From NCBI GenBank assembly GCA_902497035.1, contig CABVDL010000080.1:1-12141 (forward strand): 12,141 bases of DNA, in the 5' to 3' direction. This document shows positions 1-7,030 of the stretch, piece by piece. Under the pieces are notes generated by a model. That model made no database searches. It was not told the origin of the DNA and saw only the letters and a program-made list of their open reading frames with translations. Origin of the DNA: an uncultured Prevotella sp. Its GTDB lineage: Bacteria > Bacteroidota > Bacteroidia > Bacteroidales > Bacteroidaceae. Both the position numbers and the translations under genes were made by a program. Within the stretch, counting starts at the first letter, position 1. Every line of letters starts with the position of its first letter.

Positions 1-595
1 GGTCGGTTGAGGTGGCGTGTCCCCACGTCATGTTCTCCCATGTTGAGCCAAAGGGGTTGTACTGGTAGTAGAGGTTCCAGACGCCGTCCTTGTAGAACAG
101 TCCGTTGGGGTCGTTCATCCAGCCGTAGGCCGGCGTGTGGTGATAGAGCGGGCGGAACTTCTCGTGGTTGGTGAGGTCGATGGCGTTGGAGGTCTTTATC
201 AGCTTCCACGCTGCGAAGTCGCTTGTGGCGGCCTTGCTGGCCGAGTAGGCCGCGTCGCCCCGGTTGACGGTGATGTCGAGCAGCACTTTCTGCGCAGGCT
301 GGCCCTTTTCCCGGACACCGGCAAAGCGCTGTATGTCGAGCGGCACGTAGTAGTCGGCCTTGTTGACGGCGAGCCTGACGTTGAGCTCCTGCACGAGCGC
401 GTTGTCCTTGATGACGCGTATGTGGTCGTTGCTCTGGCTCTCCTCCACCGGCAGCATCACGTAGCGGTGGCCGGTGGACACGCGCAGCATGACGTGGTCG
501 TCGGAGAGGGTTTTGACGGAGATGTCCTGAGCCCTCATGCCGGCAACCGCCATGAGAAGTATTACGAGAAAGGCTATTTTCCTGGTAATCTGCAT
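1..595 (-). CDS. GH32 fructan hydrolase with N-terminal DUF4980-type domain (partial, C-terminus outside window)
   Basis: Predicted fructan beta-fructosidase that would release fructose from levan, inulin or sucrose-type oligosaccharides; a periplasmic or envelope location is inferred. Only the first 198 residues are in the window. Residues 1 to about 23 form a signal peptide (hydrophobic IAFLVILLMAVAG, then AQ), with no lipobox cysteine. Residues 24 to about 145 match the beta-rich DUF4980 segment that precedes GH32 in many Bacteroidetes enzymes. The catalytic five-bladed propeller begins near FRPLYHHTPAYG, and W159-MNDPNG-G165 supplies the canonical nucleophile D162. LYYQYNP and WGHATS follow, as usual for GH32. 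The acid/base Glu and the RDP motif lie off the left edge. The start ATG is 3 nt after the stop of the preceding DUF4960 gene, so translational coupling is likely. The family call is firm; the exact substrate is inferred. Confidence 0.9.
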   Translation of the reverse strand, partial: MQITRKIAFLVILLMAVAGMRAQDISVKTLSDDHVMLRVSTGHRYVMLPVEESQSNDHIRVIKDNALVQELNVRLAVNKADYYVPLDIQRFAGVREKGQPAQKVLLDITVNRGDAAYSASKAATSDFAAWKLIKTSNAIDLTNHEKFRPLYHHTPAYGWMNDPNGLFYKDGVWNLYYQYNPFGSTWENMTWGHATSTD

Positions 596-598
596 AAA

Positions 599-1597
599 TT
601 ATCTGATAACGATTTTCTTTCCTTTACTCACTACAATTCCCTTTGTGCCTCTTGGCACCCGCTGTCCTGCGAGGTTATACAGCATGTTGTCGGCCGGCCT
701 CACGACGGCGGCCTGGCTGATGCCGGTCGTGGTCGATTTGGAAAGGTAGTTGATCATGTTCGTCGTGAACTTGGTGAAGTTGTGTGAATACTGCCACTGT
801 GTCCAGTCGTAAGCGGCCAGTCCGCAGGCCAGCACGGTGCCGGCGAACTCATCGTTGGGCTGGAACTCCACGATGCCGGCGCAGCAATAGTCGACGACGT
901 GTTGCCATGTGCCAAGTACCAGCGCGCCGTTCTTGTCCTCGAAGTCGGCCACCTTGTCGGGGTTGTCGGCCAGTCCGTACTCGGCGTAGTTGAGGTCCCA
1001 CATGCAGTTGTGGTCGAGCTTGTAGCCCTTTCCGATGAGCGCGAAAGTGGGATGGCCGTAGGCATTGTTCTCCTCGAGGTCTTTATAGATGGCGTGCGAG
1101 CGGTTGTCGTAGGCACCGGCATTGTAGGAGGGCGAGTTGGGGTCGTCGCTCATACGGCCGATGACTGCCTGAATGCCCCACTCGTCGGCATTGTCTGCCC
1201 CTGCGCCGCTGCCAAAAAGCTTCGGCGCGTAGGCCGTGCGGCCGATGGCGTAGGCCAGCTGCGTGGCATGGTTGGTAAGCAGAAGGTTTCCCCCGGCCTG
1301 CACGTAGGGCTTTAGCACCGTCTTGGCGAGCGTGTTCAGGTTGTCTGGCAAATTCTCGGCTCCCACCTCAAGCCCCACACGGTCAACCATTACCCAAAGG
1401 CAGGGAGTCTGCTCGGGGTTAAGGTTTTTGAGCGTATCGACATTGATGATGCGCCCGTCAATGTTATTTGAGAACCAGTCAAGCGCGGTCAGTTCCGTCG
1501 TGCTTGGGGCTGTCAGCTTCAGCATTGCAGGCTTCTGCGCGCTGAGACTGGTGGCGCAGAGCAGTGCAAAAATGGCGATAAACAGATATTTTTTCAT
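599..1597 (-). CDS. DUF4960 family secreted protein (short form, no lipobox)
   Basis: A 332-residue protein of unproven function, probably an envelope or surface fructan-binding or processing accessory. Residues 1-21 form a signal peptide ending SLSAQ, and no Cys lipobox is visible. Residues 25-288 are a DUF4960-like domain. It shares LLLTNHATQL (105-114), WGIQAVIG (140-147), DHNCMWDLN (195-203) and LGTWQHVVDYCCA (228-240) with the upstream lipoprotein at 5852-7006, so the two are clear paralogues. It lacks that protein's Fn3 domain. Residues 304-332 form a YNLAGQRV...GKKIVIR tail, also found in two other proteins of the operon. The TAA stop is immediately followed by the DUF4980-GH32 gene. 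An AAGG lies about 10 nt before the start and may serve as a weak ribosome site. The family name comes from motif memory, not a search. Confidence 0.85.
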   Translation of the reverse strand: MKKYLFIAIFALLCATSLSAQKPAMLKLTAPSTTELTALDWFSNNIDGRIINVDTLKNLNPEQTPCLWVMVDRVGLEVGAENLPDNLNTLAKTVLKPYVQAGGNLLLTNHATQLAYAIGRTAYAPKLFGSGAGADNADEWGIQAVIGRMSDDPNSPSYNAGAYDNRSHAIYKDLEENNAYGHPTFALIGKGYKLDHNCMWDLNYAEYGLADNPDKVADFEDKNGALVLGTWQHVVDYCCAGIVEFQPNDEFAGTVLACGLAAYDWTQWQYSHNFTKFTTNMINYLSKSTTTGISQAAVVRPADNMLYNLAGQRVPRGTKGIVVSKGKKIVIR

Positions 1598-1611
1598 TGT
1601 CGGATAACCTT

Positions 1612-1770
1612 TTAATTGTCAAACTTGTTTTCCCAAATACCGCGTTTGGACTGGCCCGTGAAGTTGTCATTACGGACAGTGTCGGTGGTTTCAGTAATAC
1701 TGCCGTCGAGTATCGTCTCGGTCGCGACATGTGCGACGCGGCAGGTGGAGGCTTTATAAGCTTTTTTCAT
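1612..1770 (-). CDS. Small 52-residue hypothetical protein between two DUF4960 genes
   Basis: This ORF begins MKKAYKASTCRVAHVATETI and ends WENKFDN before a TAA stop. It fills most of the 192-nt gap between its neighbours: the start is 19 nt after the 535-residue gene and the stop is 14 nt before the 332-residue gene. An A-rich stretch (TAAAAAAGAAC) precedes the ATG, typical of Bacteroidetes initiation regions. There is no signal peptide or membrane segment. The layout (MKK-x-Y-K start, V-x-x-x-x-T-E-x-I/L, small polar middle, W and acidic residues near the end) resembles short uncharacterised Bacteroidales proteins of about 50-70 residues; that resemblance is from memory. The fit between genes supports a real gene, and the function is unknown. 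A competing overlapping frame (1479-1730) invades the 332-residue gene and is less plausible. Confidence 0.6.
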   Translation of the reverse strand: MKKAYKASTCRVAHVATETILDGSITETTDTVRNDNFTGQSKRGIWENKFDN

Positions 1771-1789
1771 AGTTAGTTCTTTTTTAATG

Positions 1790-3397
1790 TTATTTGATGA
1801 TTACTTTCTTTCCCTGATGGATATAGATGCCTTTCGTGGGTGCTGTCACTTTGATGCCGCTAAGGGTGTAGTAGGCCTTGTCAGCCTTTGCATTGTCCTT
1901 GATGGTGCAGATGCCTGTGGCGGAGCCGCCGAGCAGGATGCCCATCTTGGCACTTGCTGCGTTGTCAAGCTTGACGTAGGCACGGAACGGGCTAATGGTG
2001 ATGGTGCCTGTAGTGGTGACGAAACTGTTGTCGTAGTAGGTGTAGTATCCGTTGGCCTGTGCGTCGGTCAGGCTCTGAGTCATGTACGAGCCCGTCATGG
2101 TTGCGCCTGTAACGGTTGTGGCAAGCGAGGCTCCGCTTGTGGGCTGCACCTCAACATTCTCAAAAGCAGGCAGCGCTCCCGTTGCTTTCGGCACGAACAC
2201 GTAGGGCTTGTTGGCCTCTGTCGTAGTAACGGGCGTGAACACGATGGTGTTGCCGGTTACATTGCTCAGCTGGTAGAACGTGCCGCAGGTGGCGCACTGG
2301 GTCTCGTTGAGCGCGAAGGGCAGGATGACGGTGCTTTTTGTGTCGGCGGTAAACTCCCTTTCCAACTTCACGCTGGCCGTGAAGGTTGAGGGATAGTCGA
2401 TGCTGCGGCCCTCGTAGAGGACTATGTTCTTCGTCAGATAGCGCATCACGTTACCGGCAAGTGTCGTGATAGGAGCGGGGATGGTTCCGTTGTTGCTCTT
2501 GGTCCACTGGCAGTGGTTGGAGCCGTTGCAGAGGATGGTGCCTTTCCAGTTGGTGCCTTTCACGGTACCGGGCAGGAACTCGACAATGTCCATAAAGCAG
2601 TAGTCGGCGATGTTTCCGCGCTGGGAGAGGCATTGAGCGTTCCATGCTGACTCAAAATCGGTCAGCAGCTGTTTGTTATCGTTGCCGTATTTCTTTTTCA
2701 GGTCGCCGTCCAAGAATTCCACCCATGAGCAGTAGATGTTGCTCGAACGCACCTCGGCGTTGGTCATCTTGAACGCATTGTGCCAGTAGTCACTGTTGTT
2801 TGACTTCTCCAGACCCGCGAAGATGGCGTGGCCGGTGCGGTCGGCCTGCTTGTCGGCGGAGAGTCCACTGCCGAGCAGGGCCTGTGTGCACCACCAGTCG
2901 TCAGCGTTTTTGTTCTCATAGTTGCCTGCATTCTCGTAGGTCGGTGCATAGCCGATGCGGCCCATATAGTAGGCCAGGAAGGTGGCAGCCTTGCTCAGAT
3001 AGAGGTTTCCGCCGGCAAGAGCGTAGTTTCTCAATGCCGTCACCACGGCGTCGTCGAATCCGTATTTGTCTTTCAGCTCGCTCTTGTCGGGCATGGCGGT
3101 GCGCTCAACGTGTACCCAGATGAGGTCGTATTTCGAAAGATCCGTGGTTGCGACTTGGCTTATCGGCAGGAAGACTCCCTTACCCTTATCCACGTAGTTC
3201 TCCTTGAACCAGGTGGCGGCGTTCTGCTCAGGGGTCTGGGTAGGATAGGCGTCAATGCCCGTTGCCTCAGACGGGAAGCCCGTGAGCGTGCCATTTGAAT
3301 AACTGCAGTCAGACGGCAGTATATACGCGATGTTTTGTGACCATGCCATGAGAGTCACTATCGTGAGCATTATGGTCAGAAGTAAGTTTCTTTTCAT
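1790..3397 (-). CDS. Divergent DUF4960-like secreted protein with C-terminal beta module and tail
   Basis: A 535-residue extracytoplasmic protein, likely a fructan-locus accessory or binding protein. Residues 1-21 form a signal peptide ending AWSQ, without a lipobox. Residues 22-325 follow the DUF4960 layout of the two neighbours: ATWFKENYV, DLIWVHVERT, YALAGGNLYLSKAATFL, MGRIGYAP, DDWWCTQALLG and IADYCFMDIVEF can be placed against their equivalents. However, the TNH of LLLTNHATQL and the whole DHNCMWDLN motif are gone. Residues about 335-485 form a separate beta-rich module (TVILPFAL, EANKPYVFVP, NGYYTYYDNSF), a pattern recalled from C-terminal parts of other Prevotella/Bacteroides surface proteins. 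Residues 507-535 carry the YYTLSGIKV...GKKVIIK tail. The gene follows the GH32 gene after a 65-nt gap containing a hairpin. DUF4960 membership is inferred by analogy and less certain than for the other two. Confidence 0.75.
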   Translation of the reverse strand: MKRNLLLTIMLTIVTLMAWSQNIAYILPSDCSYSNGTLTGFPSEATGIDAYPTQTPEQNAATWFKENYVDKGKGVFLPISQVATTDLSKYDLIWVHVERTAMPDKSELKDKYGFDDAVVTALRNYALAGGNLYLSKAATFLAYYMGRIGYAPTYENAGNYENKNADDWWCTQALLGSGLSADKQADRTGHAIFAGLEKSNNSDYWHNAFKMTNAEVRSSNIYCSWVEFLDGDLKKKYGNDNKQLLTDFESAWNAQCLSQRGNIADYCFMDIVEFLPGTVKGTNWKGTILCNGSNHCQWTKSNNGTIPAPITTLAGNVMRYLTKNIVLYEGRSIDYPSTFTASVKLEREFTADTKSTVILPFALNETQCATCGTFYQLSNVTGNTIVFTPVTTTEANKPYVFVPKATGALPAFENVEVQPTSGASLATTVTGATMTGSYMTQSLTDAQANGYYTYYDNSFVTTTGTITISPFRAYVKLDNAASAKMGILLGGSATGICTIKDNAKADKAYYTLSGIKVTAPTKGIYIHQGKKVIIK

Positions 3398-3431
3398 TGT
3401 TCTGTGATTTTGGTTAACGTATTCTTGGTTT

Positions 3432-3457
3432 CAGTCTCCGGCGTGCACCGGAGACTG
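3432..3457 (-). promoter_or_regulatory. Intercistronic hairpin between LamG-GH32 and the 535-residue gene
   Basis: CAGTCTCCGG (3432-3441) and CCGGAGACTG (3448-3457) are perfect reverse complements around a 6-nt loop. In the transcript the hairpin starts 5 nt after the GH32 stop codon. The following bases (AAACCAAGAATACG) contain no U-tract, so it is not a standard intrinsic terminator. It could act as a 3' stabiliser or partial attenuator separating expression of the upstream and downstream halves of the operon. The structure is certain from the sequence; the role is inferred. Confidence 0.6.
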
Positions 3458-3462
3458 CATGT

Positions 3463-5832
3463 TTATCCGGCGATATACTTCTTGCCGTTGCGGATGTAGA
3501 TGCCGTGGGCCGGCACTTCCGACAGCTGCTGTCCCTGAAGATTGTAGATGGCGTTGGACTGTCGTGCGGGTTTTGTCACCCTGATGCCCTCAATGCCGGT
3601 GGACTGACCCTTGGGATTGAGCTGCCAGGCCTTCAGTGTGGTGAATGAGGTGGTGCCGGTTGAGAAGGCCTCCACGCCTACGGCGTTGGCGTCGGTAGGA
3701 TAGGCACGCATGGAGAACGCATAGTGGTCGTTGACGAAAACATCGAGGATGGAGCCGTCGAGATAGACGTGAAGCTTGACGGTAGAGCCCGGACGCATGC
3801 GCTCGTTGTAGAAGCTGCCGGTGTAGAGTCCGTTGGTAAAGATGTTGTTGTCGTTGATGACGCGGTTGAGAGTGCCTAAATCTACGGTCACGCTGTTGGC
3901 GGAATAATAGACGCTGGCATAGCTCGTGCCGTCTTTCAGCAGGTGGAAGCCGGTCTTGGCGGTGGCGTTGGAAGAGGTAATCTTGAACTCGGCATATAGC
4001 TCAAGCTGCCGTCCGCTCACGCTGCCCAAGGCTGCCGTGGCGTTGTTGACAGCAACGTTTTCGCCATCGTAGGCTCCGTCGGCGACACGCATCTCGTCGA
4101 GTCCGCTGTAGGGTTTCTGCAGGAGCGTCTTGCCGTCGCTGCTGAGCGAGACCTCGCGGGGCAGCGAATAGTTGTGGGCCCAGCCCCAGCGGTAGTTGAA
4201 GTCGCCGCCCACCTTGTCCGGCACAATGCCTAAGAGGATGGTCTTTCCGTCTTTCTGATAGATGGTCGGAGAGAGCAGTCCGTAGCCGTCTTTCGACGTT
4301 CCGGTCATCTCAAGTCCCTGCGGGTCGGTCTGCTGCGGGGTGAACTTGCCGTCGCTGCCGATGGTGCCGATCCAGTAGATGCACTTCACGCCCGTGCCCA
4401 TGCCGAGCGGTGTGACGGTGAAGAGCCACTTGCCGTTGCCCATGGGCGTGACGTTAGGCATCTCCCACATGGTGCCGCAGATGGAGGCGTTAGAGCCTTG
4501 GAAGAACACGTCGCCGTTGTTGGTCCACGTGCCGTTGACGTATTTGTGGAGCGTGGCACAGCCTATGCCGTTCTTTGAGCAGCCCACGATGATGTATTTC
4601 TCGCCGTTGTTCTCGAAGAAGTAGCAGTCGCGGAAGTCGCCGCTGAAGCCTGACGGCACGCCGTTGATGATGGGGTTTGCGCCGCTCTTGGTCCACGTGG
4701 TGAGGTTGTCGTCGGCAGGAGAGGCCATTGAAATCATGGCGCGTGCGAAGTCAACACCCGTGTAGAGTATGGTGGGCTTGCCGTCGTTGAACGCGGCGTT
4801 CTCAAACACACAGCCGCTCCAGCAGCCTTTCTTGTCATACCACTCCGTCGGCATGAGGGCCAGCGGCTCCTCCTGCCAGTCGTAGAGATTGGCCGAGGAC
4901 ATGTGCCCCCACTTCTGGTTGATGATGCCCGAAAGGCCCGGATTGCACTGGTAGAACAGGTGCCAGCGGCCATTGTAATAGGTCAGTCCGTGGGTCTCGT
5001 TAGACCATTTGCCGTCGGGACAGCCGTGGAAATGGGGGCGGAGAATGTTGTCGGCGTAGCGCACGGACGGGTCATACGTCAGTACGGGCGCATTGTCAGG
5101 CGTGTTGTCGCTGACTACAGACTGCTGCACGCCGTTGAAGATCTGCACCTCGTCGATGAGGCCGTCGAAGGCGTTGAGCAGGAAGACATCCTGCTTGACG
5201 TCGGTTGCCGCCTTGCCGATGAGGAAGCCGGCGCTGCCTACGTTGAACGTCGTGGCCATGGTGGCCGAGCCCATGAGCTGCCCGTTGTTGTAGAGGGCAA
5301 TGGTGCGGTCGGCGCGCGACGATGCCGAGCCGTGGATTACTCCCACGAGGTGGCTCCACTTGTTGCAGGGCAGTGTGGAGCCGCTGACGGCCTTTATCTT
5401 GCCCTGGGGGGTCCAGCATTCGAACGTATAGTGGCCGCGGTTGGAGAGGAAGAAGGCGAAGCCTGTCTGCTTGCTGTCGTCGAGATTGCCGCAAAGGGTG
5501 GTCCAGTCCTCCCTATCCACATCCACGTTCATGAGCGGCCACATCACCGGGGCCACCCAGAGGGAGAACGTGATGTCCTGGTTGGAGAGTGCCGAAACGT
5601 CGATGGCGGCGTCCTTGATGACGGTGCTGTAGCCGTCGAAGCGCAGGCATTTGCCCTTGGCGCCGGCTACGGTGTAGGCCGGCAAGGCCCCTGCTATCTC
5701 AAAGCTCTTACCCGTCGTGGTCTCCTCAATGGTGTTGCCGGACGGCTCCATCGGGAAGTTTACCACCGGGGTCTGAGCCACGGCCGAGGCCGCGCTCAGA
5801 AGACCGGCAAGTGAAAATAATAGTTTCCTCAT
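3463..5832 (-). CDS. LamG-like + GH32 protein with Glu in place of the catalytic nucleophile Asp
   Basis: A 789-residue secreted GH32-family protein, placed where fructan PULs encode their surface levanase. Residues 1-20 form a signal peptide ending AVAQ, with no lipobox. Residues about 24-235 form a LamG/concanavalin-like jelly roll (LRFDGYSTVI, ITFSLWV, WSHLVGVIHG, GLIDEVQIFN), probably carbohydrate-binding. Residues about 260-560 are the GH32 propeller: RPHFHGCPDGKWSNETHG aligns with the usual RPxYHFTPPxGWMNDPNG. The nucleophile position is therefore E279 rather than Asp, and Pro-Asn become Thr-His. R401-D402 (transition-state stabiliser, RDP reads RDC) and E457 (acid/base, WEC reads WEM) are present. 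Residues about 560-738 form the C-terminal beta-sandwich (VYLDGSILDVFVND). Residues 760-789 carry the IYNLQGQQL...GKKYIAG tail. It may be an altered-specificity enzyme or a non-hydrolytic fructan binder. The GH32 fold is certain and activity is uncertain. Confidence 0.93.
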   Translation of the reverse strand: MRKLLFSLAGLLSAASAVAQTPVVNFPMEPSGNTIEETTTGKSFEIAGALPAYTVAGAKGKCLRFDGYSTVIKDAAIDVSALSNQDITFSLWVAPVMWPLMNVDVDREDWTTLCGNLDDSKQTGFAFFLSNRGHYTFECWTPQGKIKAVSGSTLPCNKWSHLVGVIHGSASSRADRTIALYNNGQLMGSATMATTFNVGSAGFLIGKAATDVKQDVFLLNAFDGLIDEVQIFNGVQQSVVSDNTPDNAPVLTYDPSVRYADNILRPHFHGCPDGKWSNETHGLTYYNGRWHLFYQCNPGLSGIINQKWGHMSSANLYDWQEEPLALMPTEWYDKKGCWSGCVFENAAFNDGKPTILYTGVDFARAMISMASPADDNLTTWTKSGANPIINGVPSGFSGDFRDCYFFENNGEKYIIVGCSKNGIGCATLHKYVNGTWTNNGDVFFQGSNASICGTMWEMPNVTPMGNGKWLFTVTPLGMGTGVKCIYWIGTIGSDGKFTPQQTDPQGLEMTGTSKDGYGLLSPTIYQKDGKTILLGIVPDKVGGDFNYRWGWAHNYSLPREVSLSSDGKTLLQKPYSGLDEMRVADGAYDGENVAVNNATAALGSVSGRQLELYAEFKITSSNATAKTGFHLLKDGTSYASVYYSANSVTVDLGTLNRVINDNNIFTNGLYTGSFYNERMRPGSTVKLHVYLDGSILDVFVNDHYAFSMRAYPTDANAVGVEAFSTGTTSFTTLKAWQLNPKGQSTGIEGIRVTKPARQSNAIYNLQGQQLSEVPAHGIYIRNGKKYIAG

Positions 5833-5851
5833 TGTTTGTCGGTATTAATCG

Positions 5852-7006
5852 TTATCTCAGGAGGTAGGCCAGGGCGTTGGCGGTGAGCTTCTCGATGTTG
5901 CTCTGATAGGTGTTGCCCGGCTGATGGAACTCGTAGGCGGCAGGGCCGATGGCGACGATGCGACCGGTGTAGGTATCGGTCGGGTTGAAATCGACGACTG
6001 CTGCGCAGCAGTAATCCACCACATGCTGCCATGTGCCGAGCACCGTAGAGTTGGTCGCATCCTGGAAGGCTACCACCACATTGGGGTTGCCGGCGAGTCC
6101 GTAGGCATTGAGGTCCCACATGCAGTTGTGGTCTTCCTTGGCGCCGCTTCCCACGAGCGGGTAGATGTTGTGGCCGTAGTTGAACGCCCCGGTCTCCAGT
6201 CCTTTATAGAGGTCTGCGCCGGTGTGGTTGTAGATTTGGCCATCGACGTTGCCGATGACAGCCTGAATGCCCCATACGTCGGGGTTGTCGCCGCCCGAGC
6301 CGCTGGCAAAGATGTTGGGCGCGAAACCGCTGGTGCGGCCGATGCCCTCGACGAGCTGGGTGGCGTGGTTGGTCAGGAGCAGCTTGCCGTCACCCTGCAC
6401 GTACTTCTTGAGGTTGCCGATATTGTCAACCACATCCTTAGGAAGGTTCTCCCAACCCTTGGAGAGTCCCACCCGGTCGATGGTGATCATCAGGCAGGGA
6501 TACTCGTCAACGTTGAGTGTGGCAAGGTCGGATGCTTTGACGAAGCCGCCCGTACCCTTTGCCACATAGTTGGTGTTGAACCATTCGGCGGCGGCGCGCT
6601 CGTCGTCGTCCTCAAGCTTGGTGTAGTCGTCGGCGAGGAGCAGGAAGCCGGCCTTGGAGATGATGTCGTACTTGATGTTCACCAGCACCGACGAGCCCTC
6701 AGACACACGTCCGTCGGCATATTTGGCCTTCACGGTGTAGAGATTGTCGCTGTTGGTCTCGGCGCGCCTGATGGTGTATGATGTCTGACCGCCGTCAAGG
6801 TCGGCCAGTTGCACGTTGTCCTTATAGACGATGACGCCGGATGCGTCAGCGGGCAGCGACCAGGTGAGCGTCAGCTGACGTCCCTCGTTGGTCCAGGCCA
6901 GGTTGGAGGGTGCCTCCGAATAGACTGCGTCCGGAATGTTAACGTCGGAGCAGGATGCGAGCATCAGCACCATCAATGACAGCAGGGCAAATATAGTTTT
7001 CTTCAT
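5852..7006 (-). CDS. Surface glycan-binding lipoprotein, Fn3-like + DUF4960 (BT1761-like position)
   Basis: A 384-residue outer-membrane lipoprotein expected to hold fructan at the cell surface for the SusCD complex. The lipobox LMLASC places the acylated Cys at residue 19, and CSDVNIPD fits Bacteroidetes surface lipoproteins. Residues about 30-112 form a small beta-sandwich of fibronectin type III character (PSNLAWTNEGRQLTLTWSLP, ending in VNIKYD). Residues about 115-384 are the DUF4960 domain with LLLTNHATQL (209-218), WGIQAVIG (245-252), DHNCMWDLN (292-300) and LGTWQHVVDYCCA (323-335). It lies 24 nt after susD and 19 nt before the GH32 gene, the slot occupied by the levan-binding protein BT1761 in B. 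thetaiotaomicron. Unlike its two paralogues in the operon, it is lipidated and has no C-terminal GKK tail. The binding role is inferred from position and family. Confidence 0.87.
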   Translation of the reverse strand: MKKTIFALLSLMVLMLASCSDVNIPDAVYSEAPSNLAWTNEGRQLTLTWSLPADASGVIVYKDNVQLADLDGGQTSYTIRRAETNSDNLYTVKAKYADGRVSEGSSVLVNIKYDIISKAGFLLLADDYTKLEDDDERAAAEWFNTNYVAKGTGGFVKASDLATLNVDEYPCLMITIDRVGLSKGWENLPKDVVDNIGNLKKYVQGDGKLLLTNHATQLVEGIGRTSGFAPNIFASGSGGDNPDVWGIQAVIGNVDGQIYNHTGADLYKGLETGAFNYGHNIYPLVGSGAKEDHNCMWDLNAYGLAGNPNVVVAFQDATNSTVLGTWQHVVDYCCAAVVDFNPTDTYTGRIVAIGPAAYEFHQPGNTYQSNIEKLTANALAYLLR

Positions 7007-7030
7007 TGTGATATGTCTTTATTGTAGGAG

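Noticed and set aside
1479..1730. An 83-codon minus-strand frame overlapping the start of the 332-residue gene
   Set aside because: It overlaps about 119 nt of a gene with a convincing signal peptide, and the 52-residue ORF in another frame fits the gap far better.
3432..3457. Intrinsic terminator after the GH32 gene
   Set aside because: No U-tract follows the stem on the minus strand, and the next gene is close and functionally related.
4903..5814. A 303-codon plus-strand frame opposite the LamG-GH32 gene
   Set aside because: Same antisense bias and no recognisable motif; the minus-strand frame encodes clear LamG and GH32 domains.
5924..6781. Plus-strand frame opposite the DUF4960 lipoprotein
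   Set aside because: Composition typical of an antisense shadow; the opposite frame has a lipobox and conserved family motifs.
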